From the NCBI RefSeq assembly GCF_014066305.1, contig NW_023501059.1, positions 708,059-772,058 on the forward strand: a DNA stretch of 64,000 bases, in the 5' to 3' direction. The notes below the pieces were generated by a model. It had not been told where the DNA came from and made no database searches. It was given only the letters and a program-made list of their open reading frames with translations. The translations under genes were made by a program, and so were the position numbers. Origin of the DNA: Letharia columbiana. Lineage: Eukaryota; Ascomycota; Lecanoromycetes; Lecanorales; Parmeliaceae. Each line of letters starts with the position of its first letter. Position 1 is the stretch's first letter. This document shows, piece after piece, positions 25,166 through 37,240 of this stretch.

Positions 25166-27848
25166 CTAACCCTCGCCGTGGTCTTCACTTCCGTCCTTCT
25201 CCAATTCTCTCTCCAATTCATCCTCGAATTCACTCCACCCATCTCCCTCCTCTTTTTCCCCATTCACTACTGCTCCAACTCCAGCCTCCTCCTCCTCACC
25301 ATCATCTTTCTCATCCTCGTCCCCGTCAGGCTCGGCCATAGTCGTCTGGCTCAAAGATGTTAGGCCATTCCCAACCGCTTGCTTCTTCTTCACCTTTCCA
25401 GCGTTGCCGTCTTCACTCTCATCACCGCTATCGTTCTCCTCTCTTCCTCTCTTTTTACCGCGCATCCCCAGCTTCGAACTACCATTAGTATCCCCACTAG
25501 CGACGCTGTCTCCGTCACTGTCTTCGGCGTCACTACCCAGGAACTCAGCAAGCTCGTCATTCATGCCGCTCCAATCCTCATTCGTACCACCAACGGGGCT
25601 AGCTTCATCCACGTCAATTTCCGAGAGAGCGACATCTTCGAACTCAGATTCGTCTGGGTCGACATGACTTTTGTTTGGTTTGGTTTTCAGGGTGAGTGTG
25701 GGCTTGGATGGCCTACTACTGGTGTCCGTGTCCTCTCCACTTTCGCTGGCAGCGGGTGATTCACTCTCGCTAAGAATATCGTCGTCGTCTTCGTGAGGAC
25801 CGTTCTTCCCTTCCGTATCAAGAAGATAAGGTCTCTCGTCTACTTTCGACCAGCGGTGGATAGAGTCTGTGAGCCACTGAGGGTTGACAATTTTGATCCT
25901 GCCTTTGCCTCGTTTGATCGCTTTTCTGACTTTCAGGGTTCGATTTCTTGCCGCAACAACATGCGTAGTCGACCTGCCAACATTTTCCTCGATCCGAGCG
26001 CCGAAGCTTCTTGCCAGGATCGCTGAATCAGTGCTTCCAACATCCACGCCTAGAGGAACAACACCTGAAAAGACGATAACAACTCCGGCGAGGACTTTTG
26101 ATTTCACCGACGGCAAAACTATCTCGATGTCCGGCACGAGGTCCAGATCGGATTTCTCGCTTGGTAACTTGCGTTTCTGCCCACCTCGGAGTTGCCCCAG
26201 ACGGCCACCTTGCGCGTCGGATAGTCGGCGGTAATAGATGTCGTAGAAATCGGTGTGGACTTTATGGAGAGACTCTTCGAGCTGGAAGAGCTCACGGTCG
26301 TGGTCCTGGAGGAGGTTATGCTTCGGCTTGTCTGGTTCACTAGAATCGTCTGAAGAAGGAGATGCATTGCCAGAATCTCCATCTTCGTTTGCTGCGGCGG
26401 ACCCTATCGCAGCATCTTCTGCCTCTAATTGCTTCTGCTTCTGGAGCAAGGGCCGGTCCTCAAGTTGAGCCGCTAAAGCCTCATCCTGGCGGGTTGTTTG
26501 CGCTTGCCTTGTCGCTGGATCGTTACCACCACCCATCGCTACTAGCTGCTCCAGTGCTGAGACATTGTTGGCTGCTGGAGCCTCCGACTCTCCAGCAGAT
26601 GGGGTCGCCAGTTCCTGACTTGTATTGCCGTTGATTGTAGGCTGAAGCTCCTCCTTCGTAGCACCTTCAGTTTGATCGTCACGGGGCTCGGGGCCTGCAA
26701 TGGCCGCCGCCTTCTGCGACGGTTTCGGTCCAGGCTTCTTGGGCAAGAAGCTGGAATTGATGTCCCCGATACCGACGAAAAAGTCATATGGTGTAACTTT
26801 GATAAGATTCGGACTCCATTTCCAAACGTCCCCCCTGTCGTCAATGATGACTACCATCTTTGTATCCACGGGGAAGAGGCGTTGCAGATTTTTAGCTGTG
26901 GAGCTTCCACTCTCATCGCGAGACAGTATTCGATCGCCAAATATTTTGTGCTCGGGATCTATTATGTTTGCAATATTCTTCGCGTAGGCCCTTGTGCCCA
27001 TGGTGTAGATGTGTAGCTCGTATATCTTTGAAACATTTTCCAAGAAGCCTTTGAGCCCAGGACGAAGTTTGATATAGTACCAACATCCTCTATTTCCCGG
27101 TCCATCGTCTTTCAAGAGGAATGCGCGAACGTCTTTGACCGCGTCGTGGTTTGGGTTGTGCCCATCTTTCTGCCAGTCGGCGACCGTAGGGTCAACTGTA
27201 GCCTGAATGATGGTCTGGTCTAAATCGACAACGAGGGACAGTTTCTTCGAAGCTAGCAAACGCCTTTTGGCTTCGTCATCTGCTCTTGCTGCTTCATTTT
27301 CGCTGATGGTGAGCGAGACATTGTTGTGAACCATATTTATTGTCGCTCTCGAGGAATCGAGTTGCTCGGTCACATAGGATGACCTTTGAAGATGAGGGAT
27401 TAGCATTTGCCACCATGAAGCTTGCAATGACAGACGGAGCTTTCGGTGACTTACTCGCTCATGTCCTTGCCGCAGGTAACGCACATTCCACCAAACTGGA
27501 CGCTGTGCGCGCATGGTTCCTCGATCTCAGCTATATTCACACTTGAGTACGAATCAGTATACTGAAGCCTACTAGGCATGGATAGTGGACTGCGTACTTT
27601 GGCTTGGAGATGACCGCGCCCTCGTCGATTTTCCAGTTGATGAGCACGCCCTCGACGCTGGATTCAAACCTAGTCGGGTATTTCTTCAAGGTCTGCCATG
27701 TATTACCTAGACTATCACCTTCTGTCACCTCGGTCTCATAGACGTACGAGAAGAGTGGTGCGAACTTGTCGACATGGTCGTTGGGTTGCTTGAGCAGCTC
27801 GGTGACGGTGATTGGGTAATGAAGGCTAGTGGGGAGTCGCAGCAGCAT
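25166..27848 (-). CDS. FCP1: RNA polymerase II C-terminal-domain phosphatase Fcp1
   Basis: Model complement(join(25166..27383,27455..27541,27598..27848)), 851 aa. The N-terminus (MLLRLPTSLHYPITVTELLK) is followed by a zinc-ribbon-like CAHSVQFGGMCVTCGKD. The FCPH catalytic domain carries DLDQT (Asp166 and Asp168 expected as nucleophile and acid), and IYELHIYTMGTRAYAKNI and IIDDRGDVW. A BRCT domain lies at about residues 540-635 (LAGVVIVFSGVVPLG, THVVAARNRTLK, IVNPQWLTDS). The C-terminus is acidic, like the TFIIF-binding tail of Fcp1. It dephosphorylates Ser residues of the Pol II CTD to recycle the polymerase in the nucleus. The second exon is only 87 nt and encodes the Cys pairs, so the long frame starting at 27514 is an intron read-through. 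Confidence 0.95.
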
Positions 27849-28692
27849 TGATTATGGATATTTGGACGCGCAGGCTTTGAGTGGTCATGTGTACGGAAAT
27901 TTACGTGTTTTTGTGGTTTTTTCTATTCGTTTGTCGGACCTTTCCCCCAAGCATGCGAAGTCAGGTGGGGTGTCGTGTGCTTTGTTTGAGCGGGGGTGAA
28001 GGTGGACATGGAAACCCTGCGCCAAAGGTGGCTGGTTGGTGGAAGGGAAGTAATAGCAGGTGAATTTGAGTGAGGAGGAAGAAATGATGCTTTGTTGTTT
28101 GGTTGTGTCAGTGTTGCGTGGAGAGCTTGGGTAGCGGATTTAGCAATGCGCGAAATGCTTGATACCGAAATACCTACGGGAGACAATAAGTACAATTTCT
28201 TGGCAAAGAATTATTTTGACCGCAAAACGACCGGAGTGGATCGTTCTTTTTAAAAGTAGTTGCCTGTTTTTGAGCCTCTGGATCGCTATTCCCAAAGCGG
28301 CTACTACTCCCGCACAGCCGAGGTGCATCAGAATTGAGATAAGGTGAAGTAGGTACTTTAAGGTACATTACTTTATACCAGATACTGTACTCACTCATAC
28401 ACCAACAGACCAGTCAGGCAAGCATCATCTTCCTCAATCAATCTTTCAATCGTGACTCTGGCCAGCCAATCTTTTAATCTTGACGACTGATCCGAAGCAT
28501 AAGAGCTGGGGTGACGTGATTCTAACGCTTCATCTCTGGCTTCTGAAGTTATGAGGATACTTAGCAGGCAATCGGATGCGCTGGACTAGGACAATGGGTC
28601 AATGGGTCAATGTGGGAAGCTTTATTGCAAGGTACTGCTCTAGATGCCGCTTCAATTCAAATATCATTTTCCATTCTCGCCAGATCCTCTTC
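27849..28692. other. intergenic, FCP1 promoter and prefoldin 3' flank
   Basis: 844 bp. No gene recognised. A TACTTTAAGGTAC-type patch lies near 28350-28380. Confidence 0.5.
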
Positions 28693-29520
28693 TTAACCAT
28701 TTGGCAGTCTTTTCTTCTTTCCATCAACTTCCTCCCCAGACTCCGCCTTCTCTTTCCTCTTCATTGTGACATCCCAATTGTACACTCTTGCCGTTGCAAC
28801 CTCCAAGGTCTGTAACCAGGAATCAGCTGGAGCGATCCCCTAAATAAAGTCAGAGCTCTTACGGTGATCTGCTCTCTTAGGAAATCCAAATCTTCTTCGC
28901 AATTCTCAAGCGTCTGCTGCGCGCCGGACAGCTTTCCTTCCAGGAGCGTCTCCGCTTCCACGATTGGATATGCGAGCATCACATTTGCACCCAACCACAA
29001 GTAGACCTCTTCCGTAGGTGGCACGAGCGCTTTAGCGTAAAGAGTATCGTTGAGCTCGAATGTGGCTTCTATAGCATCCGAGTCTGGCTGCACAGCGAAA
29101 TTTGAGAAATTTAGTCATCAAGGACATCGCCCAGACATGGAACAGACCTTTCGGGTCTTCAAAAACCGTACTGTATCCAGTGTCTTTTGTATGTCTGGTA
29201 CTTTCTCATCCAATCCAGCCTTTCGCCTTTGTGTGTTGGCTTCCATGAACTGGTATTTGCTAGATTGCGGAAATCAATCAACATCTTTCCAGTCACAGAA
29301 TTGAAAAGTGCGTACGATATCATCTCCTGAAAACTTTTCATCGTCCCATCTACTTCCGCTCTTGAGGAAACATAGTCCTCGACCTTGTCCACGAAAGGCG
29401 CATAAGGGATGCCTCGAGGATTTGTCTGTGCATCTTTGCTGTAAGGAGGTCGAGAGTCAGTATACGACTTGGAGACAGAGATTGTAAAGAGAGTGCGTAC
29501 CCTTGCGCCTTGCTTGACAT
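28693..29520 (-). CDS. PAC10: prefoldin subunit 3 (Pac10/VBP1)
   Basis: Model complement(join(28693..28809,28863..29087,29148..29259,29316..29438,29501..29520)), 198 aa, four introns and a 20 nt first exon (MSSKAQ). The spliced protein carries NPRGIPYAPFVDKVEDYV, a coiled coil (SKYQFMEANTQRRKAGLDEK), then RFLKTRKPDSD, the conserved ELNDTLYAKALVPPTEEVYL beta hairpin, WLGANVMLAYPIVEAE, and a second coiled coil ending RVYNWDVTMKRKEK. That is the alpha-type prefoldin layout. The hexamer delivers nascent actin and tubulin to the CCT chaperonin in the cytosol. All junctions are set by phase plus family conservation. The first exon is the least certain. Confidence 0.93.
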
Positions 29521-29627
29521 ATCCTCTTAATCTTGAAGTTGGCAAATCACTGTTAGAAATTCGACATAATGTAAGCCACATTCGGCCGTTGAGACGGCCC
29601 GCATGCGCCACGCTACCCCGATTTTCT

Positions 29628-29814
29628 TAATCATTGGGAAACAAAACAGTTCCCACGAGCACCCTATATTATCATAATCTTTATAATATCTTCTAATAAT
29701 GATAAAGTTTTAGAGAATTATAACCATCGTTGTGAATTTATTCCTGAAATTTCAATTTTCAATTTTCGCGGGGGGGGAGGTGCTTGCGGGAACTTTTTTA
29801 TTTCCCAATGATTA
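29628..29814. mobile_element. MITE-like element, 183 bp with 34 bp terminal inverted repeats and TA duplications
   Basis: The left end (29630) reads ATCATTGGGAAAC and continues to about 29663. The right end (to 29812) reads inward on the other strand as ATCATTGGGAAAT. The arms match for about 34 nt with four differences. TA flanks both ends (29628-29629 and 29813-29814), the target-site duplication of Tc1/mariner-type transposons. The interior is AT-rich with no coding capacity. It sits in the short intergenic region between divergent prefoldin-3 and LETM1-like genes. Confidence 0.8.
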
Positions 29815-29921
29815 CTCCGTAAGGACAAGTGCGTTCGAGAGTTGTTTCTTGTTGGAGCATTGTTTCAATTTTCCAAGTTGCCAACAACCGCTGCAGCAAC
29901 ATTATTGACAAGTGATACGTG

Positions 29922-31094
29922 ATGCTTTTTCGTCCCAGCATTCGTTGTCGCCAACCTCAATCTGGGCCAATACTCTTTTCCCCTCGTTTCATCATCTCTT
30001 CTTCTAAAACCCTATACCTCCCAATCCGCAATTACACCACTCCACGCGAATACCAATCTAAACCCAGAGTCCCACTTCAACGCTCTCAGGCAGCATCTGT
30101 CGCCCTCAATCCTCCTAGCACCACACATCCACCCCCTTTAAGCCTCCCCGAGAAGCCTCCCGACCTCCCAAAATACAAGAACTACTTCCGTGTCGGCAAA
30201 GCTTACGGTGTCTTCTACAAAACCGGTCTCAAGGCCATTTGGACAAACTACAAGCTCGCCCGAGCCCTTCCTAACCATATCTTCTCCAGTGGCCAAGCTA
30301 AAGTTCATCAAGCCGTTCGCCATGGTCTACTGTCGCGCGCGGACTTTCAACTGATCCGCCGTACTCGACGTGACATCAACAAAGTGCCACTGTTCGCACT
30401 GATATGGCTCATTTGCGGAGGGTTTACCCCGTTGATCGTTATTTTCTTCACCGGGGCTGTCCCGCGAACTATATGGATTCCCAAGCAAGTGCGAAAAGCG
30501 CGCGAAGAAGCGGAGAGACGGAGGTCAAAGAGTAGGAAAGAAAGCGTAGTTCTTTTTGCCGGCCCTCCACGGCGATCCGACATAGAATCAATGCCCGATG
30601 AGCCCCAGCGTAATGCCTTGAAGTCCTACGCGCAATCGTTAGGCTTGTACCCTGCTTGGTGGGATCGCTGGATCCCTACTCTGGTTCCGACGTCGTTGAT
30701 TAAGAGCAGAGTATACAGGAGGCTTGGAGAACTGGAAGTGGATGACTTCGCTATCGAGAGGGACGGAGGTGCAGGGAAGATGGCAGGAGAAGAAGTACGG
30801 ATGTACGTTATACTTTCCGAGGCAATTCTACCCCATTGATGCTGTCTTATGAGTCGTCAGACATGCCTAATGATTTCTCTGCTCCTAAAACATGTCTCGC
30901 GACTCAGGGATCCTCCAGGAAGAGTAATGCTGACTCCGAAATCACCAAGGGCTTGTGAAGAGAGGGGAATCGATATTCTGGGAAAGGAGGAGAGAAACCT
31001 GAGAATGGACCTCGAGCGGTGGATGGAGCGGGGAGAAGAAAGGGATAAGAATGCAGACGAGAAGATCAGATATCCAATTGGGACTGGGAAATAG
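29922..31094 (+). CDS. mitochondrial LETM1-like (ribosome-binding) domain protein
   Basis: Model join(29922..30802,30950..31094), 341 aa. The Arg/Ser-rich N-terminus is a probable mitochondrial presequence. The block YKNYFRVGKAYGVFYKTGLK followed by AIWTNYKLA and LLSRADFQLIRRTRRDINKV, a hydrophobic segment (FALIWLICGGFTPLIVIFF), and a C-terminal EVRMACEERGIDILGK helix pair resemble the LETM1 ribosome-binding region. In yeast, Mdm38/Ylh47 relatives act at the inner membrane in K+/H+ exchange and in coupling mitoribosomes to insertion. This protein is shorter and lacks the rest of canonical LETM1, so it belongs to a fungal LETM1-like branch of unknown detail. The 147 bp intron is long for this window, but it alone joins MACEERG in frame. 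Confidence 0.75.
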
Positions 31095-31504
31095 CGAGGC
31101 ACGCTCTCGGCGAAGAGGTGTACATATCATCTTCCAGGTGTTGGAAGGATCCACAGATCTCGGGTGTTAGTAGGGTTAGACGGCTATTCTACTTAGACCT
31201 AGGTAAGCATCGCAAATAAAGACACTCGGAGACCCATAATGATATCGAGCTGATCTTGATATCTACGCTTATGACATACAAGACGTGATGACTGATGACT
31301 GAGTTCTGTTGACAAATGACGACCATGCCGTCTTTGAAAAGTCCGAGACCATGTGAGACCATATATCATTGCTTCGAAGGACTGTTGGGATCCCGATCAT
31401 TGTACTGCTGGACAACGTCGTCAAGACATACCTAAAATGGCACCGTAATGCGCATATGGAGCATGTGCTAGGTTTTGATCAACATTCACAAAGCAAGCCC
31501 CACG
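31095..31504. other. intergenic between convergent LETM1-like and Nab3-like genes
   Basis: 410 bp. Nothing recognised. Confidence 0.5.
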
Positions 31505-34430
31505 CTACTGCTGGTATTTGGCGAGCTGGGCCATGATGTCCTGTACACTCTGCTGCTGGCCTGATTGCTGATGCTGTGCTTGCGTGCGTTGAGAAGAGGG
31601 TCTGCCGTGAGGAGTGTGAAGGAGAGATGATAGAGCTGGGTTGTTGGTGAAAGTTGGATTGGACAAAGGGCCAGAAAACGCGTTCTGTTGTTGCGGAGGG
31701 CCTGCGGGATATTGATATCCCTGTTGTGGTGGTTGCTGAGGGGCAATATTGCTTAATAGAGAAGCCAGACCTTGAGATTGTCCTGGCTGCAGAGGCGGCG
31801 GATTTGGCTGAGGATTTGTGGGTGTCTGAGGATTCTGCGCCATTGCGCCCAGAAGCTGCTGAAGTGAAGACCCGTCAAGAGAAGTGATGAGGTTTGCGAG
31901 ATTAGCTTGTGCACTACCTAGTGGAGCCTGCTGTGGGTGCACGGGTTGTCCCTGGTGAAGATACTGTGGTGCACCATACGTAGGGCCACTGGGGTACTGT
32001 GTGGGCGCTGGTACAGGCGCTAGATGTGTCGACTTGGCTCTTACGACAAGTTCAGCAGCAACGTTAGCCTGTAGATCTTCGTACTCTAGGGAGTTGTAAG
32101 CGTGACAGTCAGTTTACATGGGTCTAAAGAATATGTTACCATCGAATTGAATGTTGTTCACCCCCAGGCTACGATTGAAGACCTGCAACGGGATCTTTCC
32201 AGTATTCTGTGATTTTCGGAAAATTTTAACCACCGCTTGAACCCCTTCAACCATCTGTCTTTTGACGACTGCTGCAAGAGAGACTCGAGGTAGCTGAAGT
32301 AAATCGCAACGGAGCCCGCGATCACGGAAAGACTGCTGGATGTAGGCAACAAACGTCCTAGGTACGATAATTAGCTGTTGTCCTAAGAAAGAACCGGCCA
32401 CAACGTACCTGTCAACTTCGTCCACCAGGACCAATTGAACATCTGGCACGTCTCCAGGATTTCTTCGAGGTATTGGGAGGTCTGCTTCGTCATCCAGCTC
32501 CCTTGCCCTAGGGCTCCGGCTTCGAAATCGCCCACCTCTATCATACGGAGACCTTGATCTGCCACGAAAGTACCGATCTGGACTTCTGTCTCTGCCGCCT
32601 CTGTAATCATCTCGTCCACGAAAGCCTCGAGGCGAAGGAGAGCGCAGTGGACGGTAATCGTCTCTCATACGACGCTCAAAAGGGTTAAGAATGCCGCTTC
32701 TATCGTATCGATCTCCGCCAGAGCCAGATCCTAAGCCTAACCCACGTACAGGTCCACCCCTTCCATAATCTGGTGAACGTGATCTTCTATTGTGTCCTGC
32801 CCTCAGGCTGTCCCCAGCAGCTGTTGCAACGGCGTTGCGGGTGTTCTTCTGGGGTTTCGATATCTCGAGATCTAAAATTATGTCAGCGCCAAGAAGTATG
32901 TTCTGGACTTGACCCTCTCTTACGTATCTTTCTCCCTTTGATCTCAATAGCTTGCTCCGATTGCAGCGCGTGGAAGCAAGCGTCAGCGTCATGGTATTGA
33001 ACAAAACCATATGCGCTTTTCATAGAGATCTGGGCGATCCTGCCGTACTTGTAGAAGACATAGAAGAGATCCCGCTTGGTAACTTTCTCGGTGTACAGAT
33101 TGCCTATTCCGGAGTAAGTATACGGAGGTAGATCGGCGCTGAGAATAGCTCAAAGCTCACCAACGAACAACCTAGACCCTTGCGGAAACCTATCCCATGT
33201 ACCCTCGGATACATAGATCTCCTCGTCGTGCAGAAACTCCTCATATTGCCGTTCAATTTCTGGTTTGCGTGGATGTTCATCTTCGGCCTCTTTTGTTGAC
33301 GTAGCAGGCTTTCCTCCATTCTTTCCATAATTGTCCCTCTGGCGATACTGCGAGGTTTGTGGACTACGTTGTGGCTGGTTGGGTTTGGACAGGGACTGCT
33401 GGAAGGTGGCCAGGGGTGGAGGAGGGAGACCATTGGGGGCAACACCGTTGCTATGAGGGTAGCCTTGTGGGGGTCGGTATGTACTACTTGGCTGGGCATT
33501 GTATGAAGTAGGGGCGTTGGAATTTTGCGGAGGTGGTTTATGGTATGATCGGATGTCCTCTCCAGGTGTATAATTAGGGTGGATGGCAGGCTTTTCTTGC
33601 GGCGGTGGGCGTGGAGGGAGACCAGCTGGGATGGGGAGGGTGGCGATGGGAGTTTGGGCGCTGCCTGGACTGGGCGCATTGAATATGCTTGAGGGAGCAG
33701 TAGTAATTGAGGAATGATTTTCTGCTGGGGGAGCAGTGGAGGCGGAAGAGGATATATTGTCCAACAAAGCTTGATAGTTCACTCCATCACCATTTACATC
33801 TGAGTCGGATGTCCGGCCGTGAATATCAGAGTCTCCAATGACTTCAGCAACTCCAGCATCAGAATCTTGGCTCACAGGCACAACGTAAGAACGCTCAGTG
33901 GAATTGGAATCATCTTGGAGGATATTTGAGCTGGGCTTGTAGCTTTGGGGCTGGGCAAGATATGTAAAGTTAAGTTGCGTGTTAGTCGATAGAGGTTCAG
34001 CGGCGCCGATAGGCATAAATGGCCGAGCGATCGTGGTCAAATGGTTCTTTGAAGTTGCAATCTTGGGCGGCTCCGGAGTCCCATTTTCAAGGTTCTCAGG
34101 GTGTTCACCACTGCCGTTGAGGTTGGATCCTATTTCCAAGTAGTCACGTGTCTCTTGATCGGTATTGTCAGTAAGAGGCTCCGCGGATTCTGTTGCCCTT
34201 GGAGTCATCTTGGAAACGTCTTGGGGGAGACCATTGATCCCCACTGTAGCTGAGACCTGGGATCGATTGGGAGCTTCCATATGCGTGGACATCTGATTGA
34301 ATGCTATATCATTTTGATTCTGCAAGACCGGTATGTTCTGAGGTTCTGGAATATGAACCGGGACAGGACTTTCTGGGGTCAGAGCCTCCGTTCGGTAGTG
34401 TGGCGCCTCGGATGGTGGACTGGAAGTCAT
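31505..34430 (-). CDS. NAB3: Nab3-like RNA-binding protein (RRM, Pol II termination)
   Basis: Model complement(join(31505..32085,32140..32357,32409..32871,32924..33103,33161..34430)), 903 aa, four introns of 51-57 bp. The long N-terminal region is disordered and Ser/Pro/Gln-rich. The RRM is split over an intron: SRLFVGNLYTEKVTKRDLFY (RNP2) and SAYGFVQYHDADACFHAL (RNP1), ending GRKIHLEISKPQKN. An Arg/Ser-Asp-Tyr-rich linker follows. Next comes a domain with DVPDVQLVLVDEVDRTFVAY and KIPLQVFNRSLGVNNIQFDE, then a Gln/Pro-rich tail. This order matches the fungal proteins compared with yeast Nab3, the nuclear factor that with Nrd1 and Sen1 terminates short non-coding Pol II transcripts. Yeast Nab3 also has a Q-rich self-assembling tail. 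Orthology is inferred from architecture; the RRM call is firm. Confidence 0.75.
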
Positions 34431-35472
34431 AGGTGAGAAGGAAGGGAAGAGATTAAATTATTGATGGGTCAGCATTTACTACAGGAGTGGGCAAGCAGGG
34501 CGTGAAGGGGAGAAATCTAGCGATATTAAGACAGTGTGTGAATGTCGATAGCTTCATCACCGAATCAAACCCTTGTCAGGTCCGTCAAGTGAACGTTGGA
34601 AACGTGATTTGACGGGGTACACAGTTAGACGATATTTCCTGAATCCTGATGAGGTTCAAAAAAAATCGAGCTTGTGGTACCTAAAAACCTAAGATAAATT
34701 TTCACTAGCCGATGATATGTTATGCGGCCAAACTTTATTCGGAATCCTAGCTCCATTAGCTTCGATGGTGACGTCGTTTTCCGTACAAATCAAGTACCTT
34801 GATGAATTTCCGCGCGTTTTGAAACACGTGTATTGAATCACGATTCACGAAGTGTATGTGTTCACCATCTTCGATACCATGGAAGAAAGTTAGTAGTGTA
34901 AAGTAACAGGATAAGTTTTACGGTATAAATCTATGCTGAGCAATATTCATCACATGTAATAGTGCCCTACTCCGATCTTTGGCTGCGGGTCGTTCACCTT
35001 ACCAGAATTCCGAATTCTTAATTACTTTGGTGTAGCCATCGAAATCAGGCAGAGTTCAGAACGCATCCAAGGTCTTTGACTTCTTATCTCCTTTTCCCCC
35101 TTCTTCCCCGTTGTTGTACTCTGCATTCCCTTCATATACAGCGGTTGGTGTATTTAAGCATAGCAGAAGAGCGAGTGAGAGTCCTCAAGTGAAGGTGAAA
35201 GTGGTCTCTGGCTTCCCGCTCAAGGGTTCTCCCAACCAAATTACGAGTAATGCTTGAATTAACATTTATTCTTTGCATGGCAGCTACCCGATCTTGGGCG
35301 AACGACTGGATTAAGTCTATCGAGAAGTCCTTCCAGAAGACAAAGGCTCATCAAAATGGATCTTCCTCGATGTCGGTGCTTCTCCTCGACAAACGAAACG
35401 CCCTACGAGTATGCCATGCAGTACCTCGAACGCCCATGCTGTTCTGTCTCCTACCCAGTCAACGACTCGCGG
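34431..35472. other. intergenic, Nab3-like promoter and MFS 3' flank
   Basis: 1.04 kb. It holds the upstream region of the Nab3-like gene and the 3' side of the broken transporter. No gene or repeat is visible. Confidence 0.5.
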
Positions 35473-37116
35473 TCAGACTTTCTTCTTGATATTCAGACCC
35501 TGCAGACTAGCCCTAGCCGCTACGAATATGCACGAACCGGCCGCCATCAGTACACCTTTTCAAAAGTTAGAGTTCTTATTTGGAAAGAAGAAACAAGAAG
35601 AAAAAAAGAAACGGGAATATATCTACCACAAAATATCTGAACGTGTAAATAATGCCCTCCCTCCGCAGCTATGAGAGCCCCGCCTATTGGAGTTCCCACG
35701 AGGGCGGCAATACTGATGATAGCAATCGGACGGTCTTCGAAGTTGTACATGTTTCTAGGGTAACTTGATTTTTGGCTGCCCAGACCATTCTCTTTACTCG
35801 AAGTGCAGTACTTCGGAGAGGTTCAAACTGGGATCACTTACACATTGTTCCAGTCCTTACACCAATCTGACGAATGTCACTGATTTGCGCTATCAAGGCG
35901 GGTGCCAAAGAGACGAAGGCTCCAGAGCTGAAGCCGTAGAATGCAGCGAAGAGTATGTAGGCTACGTTGCCACGGGCAGGTAGCCAAAGAGCGAGAACCA
36001 GAATTGTCGAAAGGAAGATGTGATGATCATAACATTGTATCTACCCAGGCGGTCGGCGACGAAGCCAGGGAGCGTACGCCCGAATATTGAAACGGCGTTG
36101 AGGACGGCGACCAAGTACCCGGCCAGATTCGCGCTCATTCCGTTGGACTCGGCGGAAAGTATTATGAAGCTGAATGGTAAGAACATGCCGAAGAAAAAGG
36201 CGAAACTTGCTAGGACTGTGAATAAGAAGGGGACTTCTCGGAGAGGCTTGATGATTTTCATGATATTCCAGGGTTTGGGCTGAGGTGGTAGGCGAGACTT
36301 CACAGTGAGATTGGCGTATATCAATAGGCCAAGGATTAGGAATGCCGCCGCCCTTATAGACCACCTCAAACCACGCTCTGCCACGAGTCCTTCGACCATG
36401 ATGGGGAAGATCACCTACATTTCAATCAGCTTCTAGATCTCGAACCCGTAGTATGGTCAAAAAAAGAAACTATACCCCTCCAAGAGAGCTGCCAGCAGCC
36501 ATGACGCCGAAAGCGAAGGCGCGCCTTTTGAGGAACCAGGTGCCTATCGAGTTGAGAGCAGGGTAAAAGACGAGTGACGCTCCGAGCGGTGAGCATATGC
36601 CTACGAAGTGTCAGGTATCATCGCATCTTTGCACCGAGGTCCTTGCCTTGAGATAACAGGAATTAGTAATACTCAGTAGATACCGACGCCGTCATCAGGC
36701 CGAAGACATGCAGGAAGGACCCAACTAGAAGAAGATATCGTGGGCCATGGTTGTCGTACATCTTTCCCCATACTGGACCCTAGCAAACATCAGAAAGAGA
36801 CACGGAGAGCTCTCCAGAATCAATTCAAATACCCCAGCGAACATCATGAACGTCTTCGAGGCAGGGATCCAGGCTATCGTGCTCGCAGAGTAGTGTGACA
36901 GTTGATGCGTCTCATAAAAGGCTTGGAAGACTCCAATGGCTGTAATTGGAGATCAGGTTAGCAACCGGCCAACGCCAGGGCACAAAAAGTGGATTCTTCA
37001 CCATTAATCCAACCAAAACTACAGAATAAACAGCAAAAAGCACCCGAGACTGCAAGCCAAGCCTCCCAGCCGCCGTCCGGGAAAGCACCTGAGTCCATCA
37101 TGCCTGATTTCGCCAT
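35473..37116 (-). pseudogene. MFS transporter, monocarboxylate-transporter-like, with stop codon and frameshift
   Basis: Exons traceable as complement(join(35473..35555,35627..35734,35842..36414,36476..36600,36647..36779,36833..36939,37002..37116)). The translation starts MAKSGMMDSGAFPDGGWEAW and runs through typical MCT-family segments: GVFQAFYETHQLSHYSASTI, GPVWGKMYDNHGPRYLLLVG, FLKRRAFAFGVMAAGSSLGG, FSFIILSAESNGMSANLAGY, VSLAPALIAQISDIRQIGV and ISIAALVGTPIGGALIAAEG. Two lesions are visible. A TAA at 36663-36665 stands where family members have Gln (EYY-Q-FLLSQG), and one base is missing near 36005-36012, shifting the frame inside a transmembrane segment. Splice sites remain intact, one as GC-AG (36646). 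The 35842/35734 junction is approximate. Its start codon lies about 25 bp from an AT-rich RIP island, so RIP leakage is a likely cause. Assembly error is the alternative. Confidence 0.75.
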
Positions 37117-37201
37117 TTCGTCCACCTTCGCCTTCGTTCTCGACGTTTTATTATAGGCTTTATTATAATAATAATAATAAAATAAAGAGATAAAAGTAAT
37201 A

Positions 37202-37240
37202 AAAGAGATAGAAGAGATAGAAGAGATAGAAGAAATAGAA
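37202..37240. repeat. 9-bp tandem repeat (AAGAGATAG)n
   Basis: Four units, the last with one change, inside the AT-rich island. Confidence 0.8.

Noticed and set aside
27384..27514. N-terminal extension of the FCP1 frame from 27514
   Set aside because: It translates the small exon in the wrong frame and then intron sequence. The true exon encodes the Cys-rich CAHSVQFGGMCVTCGKD block.
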